This document shows positions 56,270 to 64,000 of a DNA stretch of 64,000 nucleotides, piece by piece (position 1 is the first letter of the stretch; each line of letters opens with the position of its first letter). The notes below the pieces were generated by a model. The model was not told the origin of the DNA. It saw only the letters and a list, made by a program, of their open reading frames with translations, and did not search any database. The translations under genes and the position numbers were made by a program. Source of the stretch: Magicicada septendecula (Eukaryota > Arthropoda > Insecta > Hemiptera > Cicadidae); assembly GCA_034769895.1 (NCBI GenBank), contig CM068373.1:24948120-25012119 (forward strand), in the 5' to 3' direction.

Positions 56270-59200
56270 TTTAAGGTGCGTAAACAACTTACGAACAGTT
56301 CGGAGTGACGGACTTTAAGCGTCGTAAGGGAGTTAGCGCATGCTCGTTTTCGGACATTAGTGCATCATAGCTCTATGCGGTCGTGTATTATTCGGGCATT
56401 GAAACTATTATGCGTAAGTGCCGCAAAATCATTTAACTTGCAAATCAATTACGTAAATTTGCGGTTCGCTATAAGTTTGCAAGTATCTTCCGGACAATCT
56501 ACTGCATGCAGCGTTGATGCATCCACTGCATAACAAAAAATGACGTCCACGTCTTGCATGTTAAATTAAGGTCGCTGGCGGAGCTCCAGCGCAAATATGA
56601 CACAATTCAATCCGAACTCGAGTTGTCCGAGGACGCTGTTTTGACGCGGATAGTGATCGAATCCAGGTCGAAGATGATTTATGTATAATCGAGTGCAAAC
56701 TGCACAATCTTATAGAAAAATTCTCGACTAATCTTGCAGAGAATTATAATACTACTGACACTAGAACTGAAAAATTCGCTCATGTCACGCAACTGGAGCC
56801 CATTGAATTCCCGGAGTTTAGCGGAACTGTTATGAAATGGCAACATTACATACACATATTCAAAGTAATTATAAGTGACACGGTACGCCGAAAAAGTATA
56901 ATTACATATTCAAAGACTTGGTAGATACTCGCTTGGATCTTACCAACATACAAAAGTTTCGTTACTTACATAATTCATTAAAGGATGAAGCGCTCCAATT
57001 TATACAATCGCTGCCTATAACCGGTGAGAATTATTGCGTAGCCCTAGAGTTACTCAAGACTAGATTTGACAATAAGCTAATTATCGCCAACCACCATATC
57101 GAAGATATACTGAAAATCAATTCTATCGATAGGCAATCGATGGGTAGCATATCTAAATTTCTTAATAAAATAAGTCCAACCATAAACGAGCTCAAGGTTA
57201 TGGCGTTACCCGAAAATATTTATGAGCCTATTGTCACTCAGCTATTAGCGTCGAAATTGGACCCGAATACTTCCAAACGTTGGAAGGAGTCACTCTCTAG
57301 CAAACACTTTCCCGATTTGAAGGGTTGATTGAGTTTTTAAACAATAGGAGATTGGTGCTGGAAACCGTGGTGGCAGATTCCGAGAGTGGTCGGGCAGGGA
57401 ACTCAGCAAGGCCTAAACAACTGGTAAAATATTTAAACAATTCAAAACAAGGCAAGGTGGTCAGCTATCATGCTAATTCTAAAAATATTCAATGTGCAAT
57501 ATGCAATGCTAACCACCACTTATATACATGTAAAAATTTGAGGTGTTAACCATTGACAAACGTAAGGAGTTTTAAATTAAAAATAAATGCTGCTTTAATT
57601 GCTTGCGGGTGGGACATTCTGTAAATGATTGTAAAAAGAAGCACACTTGTAAAACTTGCTCTAAGAAGCATCACTCCTTAATACGTACAGCACAGGGCAC
57701 CAACTGTGCCCTCAAACTAAAAACTAATAGGAACATATTATTGTCTACTGCGTTTTGCAAAGCCTTAGACAAATCTGGTAAACCTCGCCTTTGCAGAACT
57801 TTACTGGACTTTGGTAGACAGGCGAATTTCATTACACAGGCCTTTGCTAAAAACTTAAATTGAACCTTGTAAAAAATGAGTTGCCAATTACAGGCATCAA
57901 CATTGAGTCCCGTCGGTCCCACCACAGCACAACTATTACCTTACAGTCGCGGTACGAAAATTTAAATTTTAGCGTACAATGATCAATTCTGCCCAATCTT
58001 ACTGACAATCTCCCTACTGAATCTTTTGATCCTGCGCAGTTGGGATTGCCCGAGGATATATTCTTAGCGGACCCAAACTTCAGCACGTCCTCGAGCATTG
58101 ACGTTCTGCTGGGCGCCCAATTCTTCTTAAGTTTGATTAATCCCGGCAAATTCGTCAGGGACGGGAACTTCCCCATTCTTCAGGAAACTACACTGGCTTA
58201 CATTGTGTCCGGAAATCTTCCTTTCAAATTCAAATCTCCTTATCGTGCTTCGTCATTTATTGCGAGAAATGACAATAAGGGGCTCACTTCTATGGTTGGG
58301 AAATTCTGGCAGGTCGAGGAGTATCCTGTTGATTTGCCCTCAGCTGCTGACGAGTCATGTGCATATCACGCGGAGAGATGGTGACGGTAGATTTGTTGTT
58401 AGATGGCCTCGTAGAGCTGGTGATGTGGCTCTGGGCGATTCGCTGACCCATGCTAAGCAGTGTTTTCGAACTCTTGAGCGTAAACTCATGAAGAATCCTG
58501 GGTTGAGGCATGACTATTCCAAGTTCATCAAGGAATACCAGCTGCTGGGGCACATGTCATCACTCAGTCCAAGCGACAATTTGGTTTATCGCTCCAAGGT
58601 GTACTACTTACCCCATCACGCGGTTTTCAAGAACTCAAGTCTGACTACAAAGCTCCGCGTGTTATTTGATACGTCCGCAAAATCCGCTAATGACCGTTCA
58701 CTTAATGATACGCTACTGGTACGGCCGACAATACAGCAGGATATTTTTTATATTATACTCAGATTTAGGACCCACGTCTATGGCTTAACGTCCGACATCG
58801 AGAATATGTTTAAACAAATTTTGGTCGATTCAAGCGACTGTAAACTCCAAAGAATACTTTGACGGGATTCCCCCGACTTGGAGTTGAAGCATTTCGTGCT
58901 CAGGACTGTGACTTATGGCACAGCAAGCTCTTCATTTCTTGCTACCAGGTCTCTATTCCAGGTTGCGAATGACAACCTCAATCAGTTTCCCTTGGCATGC
59001 CGAGTTATTGCTAACGAGTTCTACGTCGATGATTTAATTACTGGCTGCAATAATATAGATGAGCTCAAACGGTTGAGGTCGGATGTAAGCGAATTACTTC
59101 GACAATATGGGCTTCCCCTGCACAAATGGTCTTCTAACAGCCAAGAAATCATAAAACAATGCGGCACTGCCATACCCCTAAACAAGGGTGAAAATGTGAG

Positions 59201-61572
59201 CACTTATGGGCTACTATGGAACAACGGTTCCGGTATGTTTGTGTTTATAAGACGACTCTCAATCCTTGCCATGAGGAGTTTACCAAAAGAACTGTTCTTT
59301 CAGTAATTGCAAGCATTTATGACCCGTTGGGTGTACTTGGTCCCGTAGTTTTTCTACATAAATGTTTCATGTAGCAGATTTGGCAAGCTAAAACGAATTG
59401 GGATGAGGTATTATCAGATTGTCTTCTCCCGACATAGAGGAAATTGTATAGTAAACTAAATCTAGTCTATAAGATTAATGTGAACCGTTGCATAAAGTCT
59501 AAACCCATACACGAGATCGTTTCAAATTGACGGGTTCGCGGATGCTTCCTGTAAGGGTTATGGCTGTTGCATATACGCAAGAATTGTACATAATAATGGG
59601 CGTGTCTCATCCAATTTACTGTGTTCGAAATCCAGGGTAGCCCCCCTAAAACAAATTACACTACCAAGACTTGAGCTATGCGGTTGTCTTCTGCTTGTCC
59701 GTTTGCTTCAAAAGGTTATTCGCGCATTGAACATACATGCTCATGAGATCCATCTGTACTCCGACTCCATGGTCGCCCTCCGCTGGATACACGGTGAGTC
59801 GTCCAGGTGGATGACCTTCGTCGCCAATCGTGTGGCTGAAATCCAGCAGGGCTCCAATAACGCAGATTGGCATCATGTGAAGTCCCAGTATAACCTCGCC
59901 GGTATTCTATCTCGTGGTTTTCATCCAGACAAATTGCGAAACTTCCAATTTTGGTGGCATGGTCCGGCATGGCTTTTGCAAGATCCAATTTGCCACCTCA
60001 AATTCAGCACAAATGATTCGGCCACCATACGGGAGTGCCGATCTGAACAAAAACAATCGGCAATTCTTGAATGTATGGCTAGATATAAGTGAAGACTTTT
60101 CCACTCTTCAGAGATTGATACGCGTTATCAGCTATTGCTTCAGATTTATCTATAATCTGAGATCGAGTTCCCCTGGTTCGGGACATGACCTGCGACTGTC
60201 CAGGGAGAAATTAAACAACACTTTAAATTTCTTTATACGCAAATCCCAATTAACGTACTATCCCAAGGAGGTCATTGAGATAAAGAATGGCAATCTATCC
60301 AAATCTAGCAAAATTATCTCTCTTGATTCATTCATCGACGATTCGGGGTTACTTCGGGTTGGAGGTCGTCTCCAACATTCCGATTTGCATTACGACACTA
60401 AGCGTCAGATTATTCTGCACCCAAAGGCCCACCTCACTAGATTAATAATAGAGGCTGAGCATTCGAGGCTGCTTCACGTGGGCGTTCAGTTAACGCATAG
60501 TTCTGTTCGTCAAAGGTATTGGATCGTCAACGGCAAGATTGTTGTCAGTTCTGTCATCCGTCAGTGCATCAAATGCTTTCGCTTCAGAACCCACAAGCAG
60601 ACCCAGCAACTTGGCCAGTTGCCTTCGTCTAGAGTGGTATTGACCGAGGCCCTTTCTTCGTCTGCTGTACATTACGGCGGCCCTATCGTGATCCGTCATG
60701 GCGGGCAGCGATCCAAGACTACCTCAAAGGCATACATATGCTTGTTTGTCTGTCTTGCTACGAAGGCGATTCATTTGGAATTAGTGTCTGACCTGACTGC
60801 TGAGGCATTTATTGGCGCCTTTAAACGATTCATTGCCCGCCGCGGCATTCCCGTGGAAATGATGTCTGAGAACGGCACGAATTTTATGGCCGCGAGTTCC
60901 ACTTTGCGCGAGTTATACAAATTATTTACGTCTGAGGAATTTAAAACGAGTATTCACTCATTCTCACTTGCCCAATGTTTCAAGTGGTCGTTTATTCCAC
61001 ACTCCTCACCGCATTTCGGCGGCCCTTGGGAGAGTGGTGTAAAAAGCGTCAAGCATCATCTGCGCCGCACCATTGGCGCCACCATTCTTAACTCTGAGGA
61101 ATGATATACGATCCTTACTCAAATTGAGGCATGTTTGAACTCCCGTCCTCTTTCTGCCATCTTATCTGATGCTAGGGATCCGCAGCCCCTTACACCCGGA
61201 TACTTCTTAATTGCTTCGACCTTGAAAGCACCCCCCGACGCTGACCTGGTAGCCATTCCATGCAACCAACTGCGACGCCGGCAATTGTTGCAAAAATGTT
61301 TACAATCCATCTGGAGCAGGTGGTACAAGGACTACCTGCACCAGCTCCAACAGCGTAATAAATGGCAGACACCCAAGGGGAACCTCGCGGAGGGTGATGT
61401 GGTCATAATTATAGTGGATAACGCCCCTCCATTACACTGGAGTTTGGGTGTGGTGACTAAGGTTTTCATGGGCGACGACCAGTTGGTGCGCGTGGTTGAC
61501 GTCCGCACTCCCCGTGGTATATTGCGTCGACATATTCATAAGCTGTGCGCTTTACCTGTGTCTAACGAATAA
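56270..61572 (+). mobile_element. Second BEL/Pao copy, old and broken
   Basis: Parts in order: a leader that shares GGTGCGTAAA with the first BEL element; gag (about 56560-57330, ALELLKTRFDNKLIIANHHI); zinc knuckles (about 57490-57690, CKTCSKKHHSL); protease (about 57740-57860); RT (about 58440-59060, with TTKLRVLFDTSAK and FYVDDLITG); RNase H (about 59520-59900, LYSDSMVALRWIHGESSRWM); integrase (about 60340-61110, HSSPHFGGPWESGVKSVKHH); and the C-terminal domain to 61572 (LVRVVDVRTPRGILRRHIHK). It is a distinct, diverged BEL subfamily. Many interruptions, of the order of ten, are present and no LTR pair is visible, so it is much older than the copy at 464-8271. Confidence 0.88.
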
Positions 61573-61682
61573 GGATTGTCGTCACTCGTGTGGGTTTCAC
61601 TCTATGCGAAGTGGTGTTATTGTTCTGGTCCTCAGTAATGTTGCCTTGTGCAGAGGACTTTATTCAATTTATACAATACATG

Positions 61683-61940
61683 TATTTTATTGAACCTACG
61701 TATTCTATTGAATTTATGTATTGCATTCGATTTATGTGATTTATGCGATTTGTGCATGCCATTCAATATATGCATTGTAGTCAATTCATGTATTTTATTC
61801 AATCTACGTATTCTATTCAATTTATGTATTGCATTCGATTTATGTGGTTTATGCGATTTATGCACGCCATTCAATATATGCATTGTAGTCAATTCATGTA
61901 TTTTATTCAATCTACGTATTCTATTCAATTTATGTTATTA
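61683..61940. repeat. 108-bp tandem repeat, about 2.4 copies
   Basis: ATTTTATT-AATCTACGTATTCT begins each unit, and the CA(T/C)GCCATTCAATATATGC part recurs at 61755 and 61863. Smaller ATT-CAAT-TATG modules repeat within it. It lies just after the BEL pol end and may belong to that element's 3' region. Confidence 0.85.
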
Positions 61941-61960
61941 TTATATGTACTTTATATCCT

Positions 61961-64000
61961 GAATTGTGAACGCAAGTTCTCTTGCAATTGGCATGATCTG
62001 TTTGTTCATGTTTCTCATTAATTCTATGCTTGAATTTCGAATCGTCTGGAATTTTAGCTTGAAACCAAAGCTGTACATTAAAGGTATAAATAGCAAGAAT
62101 ATGTTCATACGTTTGGTGAACAAAAATCTTATTTTATTTAATAATGAATTACTAAATCTTACAATGTGCATAACTTATATCTGAAGATAATAAATAAAAT
62201 ACTACACATTCTTAATGTAATTCTTAAAATTATTTTGAATTCTACATTTACTTTGACACCTATATAGACACAAATATTGCGTGTGTGTGTGGTGTCAGTG
62301 AGTGCGAATAAGTGCGCGCACGCCTGTTTGGTCATGTGTATGGTTATGTGTAAGCTGGCGCATGTGTATGGCCACCATGTTACCAATAACAAACTGTGTG
62401 CATTACTTAATATTTTACGATTCCATTATAGAGTGCAAGTGGTGGCACATACTAGCAATAACTATCTTCACACAATTCATATAAATTGAAGAACGTACAA
62501 TAAAACTAATATACATTTTTTTTATTTATACTGCAAGTACTATGTGTTTAAATTACATTTGTGACTAACATTTATGAGGTTTCCATCATATCATGCTGGT
62601 AAAAATATACTTAAAACAGTTACGTGATCTTATCCCTAGTCATTAACAGCGATAGTTTGCAACATTTCGACGTGCATTGATTTCTGACAGCGTGATAAAG
62701 GAAGACACCATAGCTTTAGTTACCTGTAAGTAGATAAGTTATAACAAAAAGTTATTATTAAACAATGTAAGTTATCTAAATTTAACCAAAATGCCTTGTG
62801 AAAAATAAAGTTTTAATAAACCTTGTAATATTGTACTGTATACAAGTTAGTGTAGAAACAGTCATAGTAATTTAAAACAATTAGAAAATTAAAAGAGTTA
62901 TTCTTAAATAGTAAATTACACTACTATCAGTGTCTTGTTCATTTCCGTGCCATGGAAATACAGCATCAAATCCCTGCCACGTTGCTGAGTCCAAGGAGGA
63001 TGGCAGTTCTCGGTTAGCATACATTAAATTGCGCAGTGCCAGAACAAGAAAAATATTACACAGTCCAAATCAGATCGTAAATCTGTTTTATCGTATCTGT
63101 AATTTTCTCAAAACATCTGACATATATTTATACATTATAGGTTTACAGAATATATTTACTCGTTATTTGCGTATTTTATTCGCGGTTTCGCATACACGTG
63201 GTTACTAGATCTTTGGTTGTTAAAGTTTTAAAATATTCGTTTTCAATAATACCTGTCTCCAAATTAAGTATATTATGAGTGATAGAACATTCCAAAAACG
63301 TATTAAAGTAACGATAGTATACATTACTGGAAGAGTAATAATAATAACGCGCTATATAGTAGTAAGATAATACTAACCAAAATTATTTTAACGCTTTGTA
63401 ATTGGGTGAGTAAACTCTTAGAAGCAGCAACGACAAAGGCCTCGGGTCTGTACTAGTTACATTGGCATACATACACCCTACACTTCTACCCACATACGCG
63501 TAGAACCGGGTAGAGTTGCGTAGACTTTTCAATCATTCCGGTTTTGCCTATTATAGATTCTCCCCGTTTTGCCTGTGTGTACTCTCTCCCTGTCCGTCAT
63601 CTGTAATTCCGTAAATTTGTAAAATCACTACAGTTCACGGTATTAATTTAAACATTTCTGTATTTAATGTATTGAGTATTCTGTTAATTAAATTGAATTT
63701 ATCTTATTTATTTATCGCCTACATTATGGAAAACTGATGACTCTCGAACTTCCAAGTAATAGGCCTACAGCTGCAAACGAATTTAACTGTAGTACGATTT
63801 TAACATACCATATGTTGTTATGCCCTTGCGGTTAGGTACGGTATACAGAAAGCGATCAGCCTTATACCAGCCTTGTGAAATAACTTGCGAAGGGCTATTC
63901 GATGTAAATTTTATTATGTATACTCTTCTGGTTAAGTACTTGATTTGGCGGCAGACATTTGTTAGATACGCAAATGACGATATGCAAAGGGTTGGAGCGT
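61961..64000. other. No gene seen
   Basis: AT-rich to the end of the window, with a GTGTGTGTGTGG patch near 62280. Short open frames show no family resemblance. Confidence 0.5.

Overview
This looks like arthropod nuclear DNA, most likely from an insect with a large, repeat-rich genome. The evidence is the mix of BEL/Pao and Ty3/Gypsy LTR elements, Penelope-like elements (PLEs), R1/Jockey-type LINE remains, a PIF/Harbinger fragment, long simple repeats and an AT-rich background. I cannot name the species or order. I found no convincing host protein-coding gene, tRNA or rRNA gene anywhere in the 64 kb. Almost everything recognisable is a mobile element or its remains.

Layout. 1-9.65 kb: remains of a PIF/Harbinger-like DNA transposon, split by a nearly complete 7.8-kb BEL/Pao element (464-8271, 5-bp target duplication ATTAT). 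9.65-18.6 kb: simple repeats, two copies of an interspersed repeat (one carrying about six copies of a 163-bp tandem unit), two LINE 3'-end relics on the minus strand and an LTR-like relic. 18.6-34.98 kb: a very young Ty3/Gypsy element (gag 20668-22131, pol 22234-25404, 1922-bp LTRs, target duplication CGTT). Its 3' LTR is split by a 6.5-kb insertion, most of which is a near-perfect 5.6-kb palindrome. 35.06-37.49 kb: a PLE with exact inverted ends, a 9-bp target duplication and a hammerhead-ribozyme-like 3' end. 37.5-52 kb: LINE relics, a second LTR-like copy, a 1-kb inverted-repeat element, a 3.3-kb TG...CA-bounded interval inside an (AT)n tract and a Gypsy protease relic. 52.2-54.7 kb: a second PLE (RT plus GIY-YIG endonuclease) with its own hammerhead-like motif. 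55.0-55.8 kb: a LINE reverse transcriptase relic. 56.3-61.6 kb: a second, older and much more broken BEL/Pao copy, followed by a 108-bp tandem repeat. 62-64 kb: nothing recognised.

The nesting gives a relative order. BEL entered the Harbinger relic, and the palindromic element entered the Gypsy LTR after that Gypsy had integrated. By eye the BEL LTRs differ at about 1% of sites and the Gypsy LTRs at about 0.2%, so both are recent and the Gypsy is very recent. The second BEL copy is far older. The most interesting points are the two PLE ribozyme motifs, which share an unusual spacing, the sharply bounded PLE, and the palindrome with LTR-like signals and a third copy of its terminus.
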